Shown here: piece by piece, positions 1 through 12,145 of the stretch
How positions within the stretch are numbered: the first letter of the stretch is position 1
Layout of the letters: every line of letters starts with the position of its first letter
NCBI RefSeq assembly: GCF_023898315.1
Contig: NC_064621.1
Span: 120,476,561-120,540,560 of the forward strand
Reading direction: 5' to 3'
Length of the DNA stretch: 64,000 bases
From: Schistocerca nitens
Taxonomy: Eukaryota; Arthropoda; Insecta; Orthoptera; Acrididae
Made by a program: the position numbers and the translations under genes
Notes under the pieces: generated by a model
Databases searched by the model: none
Seen by the model: only the letters and a program-made list of their open reading frames with translations
Told to the model about the DNA's origin: nothing

Positions 1-2300
1 AGATTGTGCCAATCACTTCCATGTACTAATATCATCAACTAGCTTAAGAAATAGCTGTTGTGTTGTATTTAACAGTGTTCTGCAATTTTTGTACTGGGGC
101 AATAAGAATACACTGGCATATAAGTAAAAATTACAGACACTCAAAAATGAGAAAAGATTATACGCTATGTTCTGTTTGCCCATGGATTTAATTATTTACC
201 TGTAAGATATGTTGAGATTATTAACACAGACTCCAAAGAAGACAATATAAGTATCAGGTAGGAGAAATATATTTTTCTCGATCTAGGACATGGTTCTCCA
301 CAATACAATCACATATAGGTACTGCCAAATTACAATCCCACGAATGATGTTGTTCCACAGGTCTTAAGAAAAGCAACCAATGTATTAAACAGACTTAAAC
401 CATTCCCTATTAAAAATTACTCCCTCAAGTGCACTTAGTGTATTGCTTGGACGAAGCAAACTGGAAATGGAAGAGATCGAGCTAGGAAAAAAAATAAAGA
501 AAATAAAAGGAAAGCATTTGGCTAAATTATTTTCGCAGACGAAGAATAGGAACTGGAGCTAGAAAAAGAGCATGCCATTGCACATGTGCGGGTAAAGCTT
601 ACCGATTACTTTAAACATGGCATATGGAAAAATCTGGGTACCACTGGGAAATACAAGATATCTGGATTTACTGTAAATAGCAATGTAAGCTTGTCATACA
701 TTGGAGCATACAGAAAATTACAGAACTGAGGTCATTACTTATATAAGGATATACTAATATATATTTATACATCACCATTCCGATCTGGTTCTACTTACGC
801 AGGGGGGTTAATATTGTAACTGAACGTGGTGGACTGGATGCTGTGCATCTGCCTACAGAAAAGCTGTTTGTAGAGTTTAAAATTGACAGGACAACTAACT
901 TCAATGGTAGTTAATTTGCAAAGGCTGAATACTTAAAAGTTCTTCGCAGAAATTTCACAAGAATGTAGGATAGGAGTATTACTAACATACCGCCAAGGAG
1001 ACATGCAATACTTTTAAAATAGAGTAGTGCTGAAAACAAAAGGCAAAATTAAAGTCACTGAATGCACTTGGCTAGAACAACTACAAGAAGGAACAGATCT
1101 ACCCGTCAAGGGGATAAGGCAGGTAGTTGATACATTTTGGAATTATAGAACAAACTTCCTCTGTATTTATCGAGGTACTCGACTGTAAAAGAATTACAAG
1201 GTTCTAGTCTAGATTAAAATTACAAGTTAAAAATTGAGTTGGACGCTATCAAAACTATGCCAGACATCATAAAGAAGGAATTGTTTCCTGTGAATAAATG
1301 CATACGCAAAAATTAAAAAAGATTGTGTACAAGAATACTTATTTTCTTATTAATTACCCTGACATGTGTTATTTCAGTATCCTATGCTGATTCGGATCCC
1401 GCCACTCTGAGAGAGTATATACAAAGTGTCCACAGAAGTACTTCTTCCTCTTGCTCTTCTTCTTCTTCTTCCAAATGTTTACCCAAAGAACTTCAGCCAC
1501 TACAATACTAGTTAGCTAACCCGTCCTATATTTACACTAAAACACACTGTTGTGGTGGAGGTGGAGTGCGTTACAATGTTAGTTAACTCAGAGTAGCTAA
1601 ATGTGCTGGTTTTAGCTACATTAATAACAGTTTTAAGCTAGCTGATTCTTACAAAATTTTGCTACCACGAAAGGCTAATCAACTATCGTTATCAAGGCAT
1701 GCTAAATGCTCTGAAGATATTTGATATTAATACTTCCAGTCATATAATCGAGCTGTCGCTCTCGTTATATCTCCCATATTTAGAAGGCTGCGGGTGCTGT
1801 CCCTTAGTTCCTCGCAGTTAAAAAGACGATGTACACGAGTAACATATGTTACCATAACACTAAATACAATATCTCCATATGCTACTAGTAGATTTATCGC
1901 AGTTGTCTCCCGTTTATCGGCGAGTTAGACTCGTTAAATTCCGTTAGGTCCTGTATTATTAACATCAGCACAATGGTGCAAAGAAGCGCTAAGAGCAACT
2001 GGACATGTAGTCAAAATAAACTTCAGCGATTTCTTTACTCCACCTATTCCATATTCGTCTTGAACAAGGTGAGAACAAAAGTGACTGTGCCGTACTGGCT
2101 CTTACCATATGACCACCACGAGAAATATGCAATGGTGGCAGCACTATGCTCACATAGTCTTCTTCGAATTCAGGTGCTAGGAATTCAAAGTGTAACGAGA
2201 GCTAAGATTTATTTCTTCCATTGAAACTCGTTTGAGATCCCTTCTACAGTGTTCGCATGATTTGCAGCATAATATTGGATTGAATACATTTGCGGTTTAT
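1..2300. other. No recognisable gene
   Basis: AT-rich sequence with stops in all frames. I see no protein family, terminal repeat or tRNA-like box. One 62-codon open stretch at 1323-1511 looks like a signal peptide followed by a Ser-rich tail, but it opens with TTG and has no ATG. Confidence 0.5.
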
Positions 2301-2305
2301 ACTAG

Positions 2306-2400
2306 AACACGGAGGTGATAAAAGTCATGGGACAGCGATATGCACATACGCACTTGGTGGTAGTACTGCGTACACTATGAATAAAATGGCAGTGCTTTAG
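2306..2400 (+). repeat. Fragment of a dispersed repeat, possibly a Tc1/mariner-type terminal part
   Basis: The stretch beginning aggtgataaaagtcatggga, followed by a cgatatgcacat block, looks like a dispersed orthopteran repeat I remember. No partner end or target duplication is visible nearby, so it is taken as a solo fragment. From here to about 2,860 I see nothing else. Confidence 0.35.
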
Positions 2401-2869
2401 ATATATTACTTCATTACTTTCCCATAATAGTTCTGATGATAACCGTCACAGTCTAAAATTAAAATTTTCCTTTCATTCTGCATGTACATCGGAGGGCTCG
2501 CCAGCAATTATGTTTGTAGCGTTGGAAATGTTATGGTAACTAGAAGAACATTGGAAGTGCGATTGTTACAAGTTTTTCTTTTCATTGCTTTCCTTAATGG
2601 CAGATTCAGTATCATTTTGCTCCATGTACCACACTTCTGTGTACTGTAGATAATCAGTTATTAACAAAATATGGAAACTGACTTTTACATCACATCAGAA
2701 TAAACGAAGTAGAAGTGAAATTATAACCAGCTTAGTATACATTATTTATAGTCGACTACTAAAGAAATTTTAATAATTTGGAAAATTTTGCCTCATCAGT
2801 GAGTGCGCTAGAGCTTACATTTTTGAGACGCTGGGTAATAAGCACATACGCTTGCTGCAAAGTGTAGTG

Positions 2870-3180
2870 GTGCTTTACTTTTCCCATTTTACTGCAGGGT
2901 ATAGGACAGTGTGAGCAACTTCAGACTGTGCCTCTGTTTTGTGGCTCCACTTCAGGAGTGGCAACTACCTGCTGCTAGTGAGTGGTTCTGCAGGCAGCAC
3001 CTGACCTGGAATGTGACCTGGCTCTGCCTTTGTCTGTAGTCTGTCAGCTGCCTGCCCTTGCATGTTTCGTGTGGCCAGCCCAGTTGTGTGCACCTGCTTA
3101 ATGGCATTCAACACGTATGGTGTTCCAGTGACATCTGCTTACATTCCTGTCACACCAGAAAATTTCAGTAGGAGTAATAT
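2870..3180 (-). pseudogene. Unit A: decayed terminal exon of the acidic/cationic secreted-peptide family
   Basis: On the minus strand this matches the terminal exons at 28,826, 39,894 and 53,707 through the acceptor, the coding part and the 3' UTR. The acceptor CAG is kept, so the exon would start at 3093. In the frame used by the intact copies it reads AHNWAGHTKHARAGS and then a TGA stop, about 25 codons early. The poly(A) signal that is TTTATT on the plus strand in the intact copies is TTTACT here. Its likely exon 1 lies 10 kb away at 13.2-13.4 kb, with transposons filling the old intron. I am confident of the homology and fairly confident it is dead. Sequence 3,181-3,537 shows nothing recognisable. 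Confidence 0.75.
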
Positions 3181-3853
3181 CCACACCTGCTTACACCTGC
3201 TACAAACATTATGCTTGCCTTTTATGTGCAAATTATATGTATGAAGTGGATGACAAAACGACAACTGGTCTGTTCTCTTTGGAATAACTGTTATCTTACA
3301 CCTCACGAACACTGGTCTAGCCAATATCTGCATGTCCTGGCACACCCAGTGACACGTTATGCAGTTTATACGTGTGTATAATGGGCTAAACACATGAATA
3401 CGTTGGAAGTATATATTTGTTAAACGTCCAACAAATAATTGCTCGTTATCATGTTTAACATGTTTCTAAAAGAGTTATGTAAATGTGGTAAGATTTTTAA
3501 AGCCAGTTATACTTTTTAACACAGTTGCTGAAGCAAATTGTTGTTGTTGCTGTTGTGGTCTTCAGTCTAGAGACTGGTCTGATGCAGCACTCCATGCTAA
3601 TATACCCTGTTCAATCTTCTTGATCTCCAAGTAACTACTCCACACTACATCCTTCTGAATCTGTTTAGTGTATTGATGCGTTGGTCTCCCTCTACGATTT
3701 TTAACCTTAACGCTTCTGTCCAGTACTAAATCAGTAATCCCTTGATGCCTCAGAAAGTGTTCTACCCACCGATCCCTAGCCAAATTGTGCCACAAATTCC
3801 TCTTCTTCCCATTTCTATACAGTACCTCCTTATTAGTTACGTGATCTACGCAT

Positions 3854-4339
3854 CTAATCGTCCTCATTCTTCTGTAACACCATGTTTCGAAATCTTCTAT
3901 TCTCTTCTTGTCTTAGAGCCCATGCTTTACTTACATACATGGCTGCACTCCATACAAATACTTTCAGAAAACACTTCCTGACACTTAAATCTATACTCGA
4001 TGTTAACAAATCACTCTTCTTCAGAGACGCTTTCCTTGCCATTGCCAGAATGCATTTCATATCCTGTCTACTTCGACCATGGTCAGTTATTTTGATCCCA
4101 AAATAGCAAAATTCATTTACTACTTTAAGTTTCTCATTTCCTAAAGTAATTCCCTCAGCATTCACTATATGGCAGAGTTTTGTCAGGGCTGGGTCTCTCA
4201 TGGCTATCAGAAGTTCTAATGAAATTTTGTCTAATCCTGGGGTCTTGTTTCCACTTAGGTCTTTCAGTGCTCTGTCAAATTCTTCACGCAGTATCGTATC
4301 TCCCATCTCATCTTCATCTACGTCCTCTTCCATTTCCAT
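3854..4339 (-). pseudogene. LINE reverse-transcriptase remnant with palm domain deleted
   Basis: A 161-codon open frame joins the RT fingers segment (GNKTPGLDKISLELL) to the thumb/C-terminal region (KVVNEFCYFGIKIT, then RKCFLKVFVWSAAMYVSKAW). Intact relatives carry roughly 150-250 residues between these parts, including the F/YADD box. The join lies near 4165 and stays in frame, so the open reading is an accident of the deletion rather than a working enzyme. Confidence 0.75.
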
Positions 4340-4749
4340 AATACCGATCTCAAGTTCATTACCTTTGTATCGACCCTGTATGCACTCCTTCTAGCTTTCT
4401 GCCTTACCTTCTTAGAACTGGTTTTCCATCTGAGCTCTTTATATGCATACAACTGGTTCTCTTTTCTCCAAAACTCCCTTTAATTTTCCTGTACTCAGTA
4501 TCTATCTTACCCCTGGTGATATATGCCTCTAGATCCTTACATTTGTCCGGTAGCCATCCGTGCTTAGCCATTTAGCACTTCCTGTCAATCTCATTTTTGA
4601 CACGTTTGTATTCCTTTTTGCCTACTTGATTTACTGCATTTTTATATTTCCTCCTTTCATCAATTAAATTCAATATTTCTTCTGTTACCCAAGCATTTCT
4701 ACCAGCTCTCGTCTTCTTACCTACTTGATCCTCTGCTGCTTTCACTATT

Positions 4750-5070
4750 TCATCTCTCAGAGCTACCCATCCTTGTTCCACTGTATTTCTTCCCCCCCGT
4801 TCTTGTCAATCGTTCCGTAATGCTCCGTCTGAAACTCTCTACAACCTCTAGTTCTTTCAGTTTATTCAGGTCCCATCTCCTTAAATTTCCACTCATTTGA
4901 AGTTCCTTCAGTTTTAATCTACAGTTCATAACTAATAGATTGTGGTCAGAGTCCACATCTGCACCTGGAAATGTCTTACAATTTGGAACCTGGTTCCTAA
5001 ATCTCTGTCTTACCATTATATAATCTATTTGAAACCTTCCAGAGTCTACAGGCCTCTTCCACGTATACAA
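4750..5070 (-). pseudogene. LINE endonuclease fragment (APE-type), C-terminal half
   Basis: The frame shows the C-terminal half of an exonuclease/endonuclease/phosphatase domain: GRFQIDYIMVRQRF, then VDSDHNLLVMNCRLKLK, where SDH is the usual catalytic His block. The N-terminal half is absent, since the sequence upstream of 5092 is unrelated. It belongs to the same element as the RT remnant to its left. Confidence 0.75.
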
Positions 5071-5092
5071 CCTTCTTTCATGATTCGTAAAC

Positions 5093-6532
5093 CAAGCTAG
5101 TTAAACAACTTAAAATAAAGCTGGGAAAGTAGACCTACGCGAAAGCTCAGTGTATGTCGCTACATATCATCAAAGTGTGTAGTACATAATACAGGTTGAA
5201 TGCGCTTCTAGTAAATTTTCATGTACAATGCAATAATTCTGTCGTGGAGCTAGACTTCTTGTTGTATACGACAGAGGAAATGCAGCAACTGTTTTTAATT
5301 TATTAATATAAAACTACATGACTTGCAAAGAAATGCTCCCCGCTGGTAGCACAAATCAAGACACACACAATCTAATTCGAAAACACCTAGACTCATTAGT
5401 GAATAGTTATGATTCTAATTCCTACATCCATAACCATAGGCACAGCCAGCATTTCATTTCCAGGGGATTCAACAAAGGTCATCATTGTAAACTGTACTTG
5501 TAATAGTACCCCCTATGGCAATATATAGATGGTTTAATTATATATAAAATATATACTATGGTCTGTCATTCAGTTAGTAAATTATAATGTTTATCATCAA
5601 GCATAAATCAGTCAATATATTCTTTTGACGATGGTGTCTACATAAAGAAGTGTTTCTGTATGGCGGTGACGTTCTTTAGAGATGGCAGTGAACATTTGTG
5701 TATACATATCGACAGTCCAAGTCTTTCCAATATGAGTTTCAATTTTAAACAATAACGAGTTAGTGTGTGGAGGTAACAGCAACCAGTGGCCGCCAGAAAG
5801 AGAGGAGAAATACATGAAAAAGAATTTCCGTTTTCCACAGTTCTGATAACGTACGCGTAATTTTCAGTTCGTTGGCCCATCGATTGTATGGTTTGGTTGA
5901 AATAAGGAAATCAGTTTATTGCTTAATGTCTCGTTGACAGGTAAGGTCGCTGGAAACGGAGTATTGCTCCTGTTTTCATTTACTGGAGTTGAAGGAAGCG
6001 GCGTGGCCACTTTAAGGTACCATTCTTGCATTCGGCTAGAATGAACTGCGAAGCCACAGAAAACCTAAATCGGTATGGCGGCTCTGTGGTTCAACTCGGA
6101 TATCCCGACTGCGAGTGTAGTACATTAGGCACTATGCCACAGTGTAAATAGCAGACGAAAACCGCAAGGTTTCCTGAAAGCACGCAACAGGACCGTTATG
6201 TTCAGACGTACTACTTATTAATAGAAATGAATAATGAATTAAATTAAGCATATCTTAAAAATGTTCGATCGCAAAAGTAGACTGTGTTAGGCTACTACAC
6301 GAAGCTTAACGACTTTCTCCGACACAAAGGCTTACTGATATCAACTATAACTTTTAGAAGTTATCTTGGCATTTTCGCCCCCTTTTCCTGATGGGTACTT
6401 CTCGGTAAAGTCGGAAATCGTCGTGCCGTTTGTGTTCTGCTTGAAGTCCTTGTCAACATTACCAATCAATGAATATTTGCGTTACATAACTGAATTAATT
6501 AAAAAGTTCAGACATTTTATCTTAAAATGAAC
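5093..6532. other. No recognisable gene
   Basis: Several short open frames of 60-80 codons occur, but none shows a family motif, codon bias or a partner copy elsewhere in the window. Confidence 0.5.
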
Positions 6533-6747
6533 TGTAATTTCTGTGTGGCCGGCCGGAGTGGCCGTGCGGTTCTAGGCGCTACAGTCTGGAGCCGAGCAAC
6601 CGCTACGGTCGCAGGTTCGAATCCTGCCTCGGGCATGGATGTGTGTGGTGTCCTTAGGTTAGTTAGGTTTACTTTGTTCTAAGTTCTAGGCGACTGATGA
6701 CCTCAGAAGTTAAGTCGCATAGTGCTCAGAGCCATTTGTAATTTCTG
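6533..6747 (+). mobile_element. tRNA-derived SINE with target-site duplication
   Basis: The body, 6544-6736, opens with a tRNA-like head. An A-box-like block lies around 6557-6580 and a clean B box, ggttcgaatcc, at 6614-6624. A tail with tgtccttaggttagttaggt and a 3' end gctcagagccatttg follows. It is flanked by an 11-bp direct repeat, tgtaatttctg, at 6533-6543 and 6737-6747, as expected of LINE-driven insertion. The same family recurs on minus at about 11,122 and as a truncated piece at about 63,210. Confidence 0.92.
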
Positions 6748-7280
6748 CGAGAAAGACGCATCTCATGTAAAACGATATGAAAAAAAACAGATTTTATGTT
6801 GGTTGCGACATTATGAAGATATTTTAAAAATCTGTAATGGAAATAAAACGGAATAATGACTGTGGTACTCTAGTAAAATTTGGATAGGGGCACATCGAAA
6901 ATCGTCTTTTTCTTGAAGGTGGATAGGTCGGTAGTTGAGCGAAAAGGATTTTTCAAATTTGATGTAATAATATTCACAGTAAGACTGCACGATCAAATGG
7001 TGATGACGTATCTGTCTTGGTGAATTTCATTGGCTTTCATTTGGAAGCGAATGAAGATGGATGGCAGTTCGCACTCTAAGGCATTTTGAAGAATTATAAT
7101 GGATACTTCCCAAAAAGGAAGACGAAACAAAAACGGCTGTTCTCAATGTTCTATGAAAATTTCTTATTCGTTTGAAGAGTAAATATGTATAAGTAAAGAA
7201 TGACAGATTTCGGAACACAAGTTATTCCTTCTCTTATGTGAAACTTGGTAAGAGACCAGAGGCAAAGGTCATAAACATGA
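6748..7280. other. No recognisable gene
   Basis: Only short shadow frames occur. Nothing matches the other repeats in the window. Confidence 0.45.
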
Positions 7281-7830
7281 ACGCATCTCTATTGATGAAG
7301 CTGCTACTGTAATCCTGGAGGGCAGCAGATTACAAGTTTATAAAGTGGAGACGTATCTCCGTTGAAGCATGGTTGTTGGCAAAGTCGGAAATGACATCCA
7401 GAATCAATGAAATTACTTCTTAGAATAATCATTCGTCCGAAAAGGACTCAAACGCCTTTCAAATCATGTTATTTCAGCTGCAAGACGGAGATCCTTCGGT
7501 ACTTATACATATGTAGATATCAAGAAAATATTCAACAAATGGACTGGCCTCTCCATTCTTCCGACTTAGATCTCATTGAGCACGTGTGGTACGCGTTGGG
7601 GAGACGTATTATAGAAAGTTCACATGTATCAACAACCATCCAACTGATTTCTACCGCCGTGGTGGAAGTACTGGAAGCTTTGCCACAAGAACTCTTTTCC
7701 AATCTCGTGGACAGAATGGAGGCACGTTGCACATGCCATCTTTGGTGATCACTCACCCTATTAAGAACCACGTCACGTCTTTTGTAATGTCCAGAGGACA
7801 GTCATAAAACGCGGTGTCTTCTGTGTAATT
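7281..7830 (+). mobile_element. Tc1-like transposase relic (C-terminal part)
   Basis: The frame ending at 7748 carries MDWPLHSSDLDLIEHVWYAL, matching the Tc1 block that holds the third catalytic residue (usual form WPxxSPDLxPIEHVW). LPQELFSNLVDRMEARC follows, matching the usual C-terminal LPxxxxxxLxxSMxxRC. The upstream DDE half is degraded and no terminal inverted repeats are seen. The borders are approximate. Sequence 7,831-8,835 shows nothing else I recognise. Confidence 0.75.
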
Positions 7831-8835
7831 ATTTGGCTTGGAATAGAAGTGTCATTTCTTTTCGTCTCACTGTGTATGTCTTCAGTTACTGTCTGTAGTG
7901 CACTGTCGTAGATCTTCCTATGTATGGTCCAAGCTTTATCGAGCTATGTTAGCAGTCACAAATCATGCGAATGTTACTTTCGTCCTTAAGTTTTAAACAT
8001 CTTGATGCATGAGATTTCTGTTAAGCTGATAAATTGTGATATTTATTTGAGAACTAGGTTTATTTGTCACCTTCTTAGTCTCTTTGTAAATACACTTTGA
8101 TGTCCTGGAACTTTTCTCTTGCACAAGTATGCTTCAAACTGGTCACTTCTCATATTTTGCACGTATCATGTGAATATAAAAAAACAGGCGTAAAAAACAG
8201 AGTATATCCTATTGTATATACTAGCCATTCCTCTCCCCTACATAACTTAAAACAAGCAATTAAAATAATACTAACCAAAATAATAACAATAATTTTCGGA
8301 GCTTCCAGAAAGCGTGATCATCGTAGTAGTTCTAAGCTGCTGTCGTGTGATCAAATGTCTTCTCACTGTGCCCAGCCACAGAAACTGTGACAATTATGGT
8401 AGCTCTCATGCAGGACAGCACTACCTGGACGTTACAGGACTCCAAACAAACCACTTTTCTTTGAGTCTCAGTACAGATATCGGTGCCCGTACTGTAGCCA
8501 AAGCTGGCTTATCGCTGCCATGTTCCACTCCTACTCTATGCCACACTGGCAACACCTGCAGTCTGAAAAAACGGTAATTTTGAAATAAATATTACACCGC
8601 AATCGATTTTTAGACCAAGTCTCCCTTTTTTTAGCTTTGTGAAAATTTCAAGAGGGGTCTGACCCCTGAATAGACCCCTCTGGCTACACCCACGGCCATA
8701 ACTGATTTCTAATTCAGGAGGCATGTTGTAGCAACGCTTCACTTGCAGTTTCTTTGTTATATTGTTTCATTTACTTTTATCATGTTACTTCTGCTAGAGA
8801 TATGAATACATCAAACCAAAAATACGAACTAATTA

Positions 8836-10234
8836 TACACTACTGGCCATAAAAATTGCTATACCACGAAGATGACGAGCTACAGACGCGAAATTTAACC
8901 GACAGGATGACGATGCTGTGATATGCAAATGATTATCTTTACAGAGCATTCACACAAGGTTGGTGCCGGTGGCGACACCTACAACGTGCTGAAATGAGGA
9001 AAGTTACCAGCCGATTTCTCATACACAAACAATAGTTGACCGGCGTTGCCTGGTGAAACGTTGTTGTGATGTCTCGTGTAAGGAGGAGAATTCCGTACCA
9101 TCTCGTTTCCGACTTTGATAAAGGTCGGATTGTAGCCTATCGCGATTGCGGTTTATAGTATAGCAACATTGCTGCTCGCGTTGGTCGAGATCCAATGACT
9201 GTTAACAGAATATGGAATCTGTGGGTTCAGTAGGGTGATACGAAACGCCGTGCTGGATCCCAACGGCCTCGTATCACTATCAGTCGAGATGACAGGCATC
9301 TTATCCGCATGGCTGTAACAGATCGTGCAGCCATGTCTCGATCCCTGAGTCAACGGATGGGGACGTTTGCAAGACAACAACCAGCTGCACGAACAGTTAC
9401 ACTACGTTTGCAGCAGCATGGACTATCAGCTCGGAGACCATAGCTGTGGTTACCCTTGACGCTGCATCACAGACAGGAGCGCCTGCGATGGTGTACTCAA
9501 CGACGAACCTGGGTGCGCGAATGGCAAAACGTCATTTTTTCGGATGAATCCAGGTTCCGTTTACAGCATCATGATAGTCGCATTCGTGTTTGGCGACATC
9601 GCGGTGAACGTACATTGGAAGCGTGTATTCGTCATCGCCATACTGGCGTATCGCCGGGCGTGATGGTATGGGGTGCCATTGATTACACGTCTCGGTCACC
9701 TCTTGTTCGCATTGTCGGCACTCTGAACAGTGGACGATACATTTCAGATGTGTTACGACCCGTGGCTCTACCCTTTATTCGATCCCTGCGAAACCCAACA
9801 TTTCAGCAGGATAATGCACGATCGCATGTTGCAGGTCCTGTACGGGCCTTTCTGTATGCAAAAAACGTTCGACCGCTGCCCTGGCCAGCACATTCTCCAG
9901 ATCTCTCACCAATTGGAAACGTCTGGTAAATGGTGGCCGAGCAACTGGCTCGTCGCAATACGGCAATCGCTACTCTTGATGAACTGTGGTATCGTGTTGA
10001 AGTTGTATGGGCAGCTGTAACTGTACGCGCCATCGAAGCTCTGTTTGACTCAATGCCCAGAGGTATCATGGTCGTAATTACGGCCAGAGGTGGTTGTTCT
10101 GGGTACTGATTTCAGGATCTATGCACCCAAATTGCGTTAAAATGTAATCACATGTCAGTTCTAGTATAATATATTTGTCCCATGAATACCCGTTTAACAT
10201 CTGCATTTTTGTTGGTTTAATGGCCAGTAGTGTA
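8836..10234 (+). mobile_element. Tc1-like DNA transposon, full length but dead, with TA duplication
   Basis: The element spans 8838-10232. The left end begins cactactggccataaaaatt, and the right end, reverse-complemented, begins cactactggccattaaacca, so the terminal inverted repeats are clear. TA flanks it at 8836-8837 and 10233-10234. It holds one transposase reading frame with stops. The length, about 1.4 kb, is normal for the family. Confidence 0.93.
9069..10109 (+). pseudogene. Tc1-like transposase, DD34E family, four in-frame stops and E-to-G change
   Basis: Starting at ATG 9069, one frame of 346 codons can be followed to TGA at 10107 without any frameshift. It contains an N-terminal HTH (about residues 14-40), the first Asp in VIFSDESRF (codon at 9543), GVMVWGAI, and the second Asp in FQQDNARSH (9810). 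The third position, 34 residues on, reads PIGNVW instead of PIENVW, so the catalytic Glu is Gly. In-frame stops occur near 9157, 9230, 9440 and 9927. It cannot make an active enzyme. Point mutations without frameshifts suggest moderate age. Confidence 0.92.
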
Positions 10235-10974
10235 GATGCATCCTAAAGACTATTGTTACTGTTCAGTGTCAATGATACTTTTTTCTGAGAGAGTCAGTTT
10301 GTGGCACCAAGGTTTATTTCACAAACCGAGTGTCAACTGATGTTGTGGTATAACAGCGTCGACAGTGTATGGACACTCTGGTAATTAATATATATGTAAG
10401 TATACTTAAGTAGACAGTCTTGTGACGTACTTTTAAATACCTTCTCTAAAACCTAACTTGGGCAATTAGTTTGACTACCCACACGTAACTGAAATATTTT
10501 AGACCCTGTAGCTACAAACAGCTCTGACGTCATCGACGGCGTCTGTATAGAGTGTAGATTTAACGACCATGATGGCATCATAGAGAACAATAATGAGGAA
10601 CAAAAAGCTGTCGAGAACGCGCAAATGACAACAGGCACAAGTTAATATAAATCCGTGCATCTGTAAAGAGATCGATGCGCGAAGCATACAACGAATACCT
10701 CCGCCATACCTTAGCAAAAGGTCTTGCCGAGAACGTGAGCAAATTCTGGTCCTACGTAAAATCGCTAAGAGGGTCCAAGTCTTCTATCCAGTCACCCGTT
10801 GACCAGTCTGGAATGGCAGTAGAAGGTAGCAAAAGGAAAGCCAAACATTAAAATTTACCGTTTAATAAATCGTTCACGAAGTTGAATCGTGCAAACATAT
10901 CGTCGCTTGACCATCGCACTGACACCCGATTGATAGTGTAGTTTAAGCAACTGAAACAGTTTAATGGAAATACG

Positions 10975-11118
10975 TTGTAAGTAGGCTGTTTAAGTTTTTA
11001 TGTTGGTAACGCCAGGTAGCGCTCTGTACGAAAATCAGTGACTGTGCTGTGTGCAGTATGTGGCTGGTTGGACTCATTGTTGGAATTTTCGCTTGTGTAG
11101 TGTTAGGGTCTTATGAAA
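10975..11118 (+). repeat. Dispersed repeat fragment inside the CR1-like remnant
   Basis: The stretch starting ttgtaagtaggctgtttaag and continuing through a gttggtaacgccaggtagcg block resembles a very common orthopteran repeat end I remember. It has no coding potential. The borders are approximate and the class is unknown to me. Confidence 0.4.
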
Positions 11119-11121
11119 AGT

Positions 11122-11260
11122 AAATGGTTCAAATGTCTCTAAGCACTATGGGACTTAACAGCTGAGGTCATCAGTCCCCTAATCTTACAACTACTTAAAC
11201 CTAACTAACCTAAGGACATCACACACATTCAAGCTCGAGGCAGGATTCGAACCTGCGACA
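11122..11260 (-). mobile_element. tRNA-derived SINE, minus orientation, head truncated
   Basis: Read on minus it gives the B-box region (ggttcgaatcctgcctcg form), the ccttaggttagttaggttta tail block and the 3' end gcttagagacatttgaacca. This is the family of the full-length SINE at 6544. The A-box half is missing, consistent with 5' truncation. Confidence 0.85.
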
Positions 11261-12145
11261 ATAGAAAAGGATGTCGTAAGCAGTGACCCATGGAATTTTA
11301 ATAGGTCCATTATTAATTTCGGTTTACGTAAATGACCTACCGGACAGAGCGAGGAGCAAAATGCGGCTGTTTGCTGATGACGGTATGGTGTACGGTAAGG
11401 CATCGTGGTTGAAGTACTGTAGAAGTATACAAGATGACGTCGGCAAAATTTCGATTTAGTGTGATGAATGGTGGATAACTTCAAATGCAGAAAAATGTAA
11501 GTTAGTGCAAATGAGTAGGAAAAACAAACCCGTAATATTTCAATACAGCGTTAGTAGTGTTGATCCTTGACACGGACAGGTCTTTTAAAGATCTACCCAT
11601 AACGTTCCAAAGCGATATGATATGGAACGTACATGTAACGATCGTAGTGGAGAAGACGAATAGTCGAATTCGGTTTATTAGGATAAAATTCGGAAAAATG
11701 TGGTTGTCTGTGACCCATTCTTATGAACTGTTCGAGTGTTTGGAATCCGCATGACGTCGAATTAAAGAAAGATATCAAAGCATTCAGAGACAAGCGCCTA
11801 TATTTGTTACCGGTAGGTTTGATCAACACCAAAGTATTATGGAGAAGTTTTGGGAGCACCAATAAGAATCTCTAGAGGGCAGGCCACGTTCTTTTCGAGG
11901 AACACTATTGAGATAATTGAGAGAACCGCATCTGAATCTGACTGCATGGGGAGTCTTCTGCTGCAAGAATCACAAACATAAGGTGAGAGAAATTAGAACT
12001 CTTGGGGATACATACAGACAGTCGTTTTGCACTTGCTCTGTATGCAAGTGGAAGAGGAGAGGTAAGGACTAGTAGTGGTACAGTCTACACTCCGCCACGC
12101 ACTGTATGGTCGACTGTGGAGTATGTATGTAGATGTAGAGCAGAA

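Larger units (their letters stand above)
3538..5092 (-). mobile_element. RTE-like (CFDP2-type) non-LTR retrotransposon, internally deleted
   Basis: Read on minus, the order is endonuclease C-terminal part (5070-4750, with the GRFQIDYIMV and DVDSDHNLLV motifs), a linker (4781-4572), a reverse-transcriptase N-terminal segment (4339 to about 4165, with GNKTPGLDKISLELL), then directly the RT C-terminal region (from about 4165, with KVVNEFCYFGIKIT and RKCFLKVFVWSAAMY) and the tail to about 3540. The RT palm with its catalytic Asp pair is missing, and there are frameshifts and stops. The family resemblance is to the insect LINEs often annotated 'craniofacial development protein 2-like'. Non-LTR origin is near certain; the clade is less so. 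Confidence 0.82.
10441..12145 (+). mobile_element. CR1-like non-LTR retrotransposon remnant, interrupted
   Basis: Two pieces lie on plus. The first, about 10,441-10,970, has the linker between endonuclease and RT (LAENVSKFWSYVKSLRGSK near 10,710). The second, about 11,275-12,145, has the RT end with LFADDGMVY near 11,365, keeping both Asp residues. It then has the post-RT region and a 3' end with tatgtatgtagatgtagag. Between the pieces sit another repeat and a minus-strand SINE, and the central RT is missing. Several stops and frameshifts are present. Confidence 0.75.

Noticed and set aside
1323-1511. 62-codon frame that looks like a signal peptide plus a short Ser-rich peptide, with a faint neuropeptide-F-like block
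   Set aside because: It opens with TTG, has no ATG, an in-frame TAA stands just upstream, and the tail is a CTT/TCT-rich simple repeat. No second copy.
6557-6624. Possible tRNA gene (A and B boxes)
   Set aside because: No cloverleaf can be closed and the boxes are the head of a SINE with tail and target duplication.
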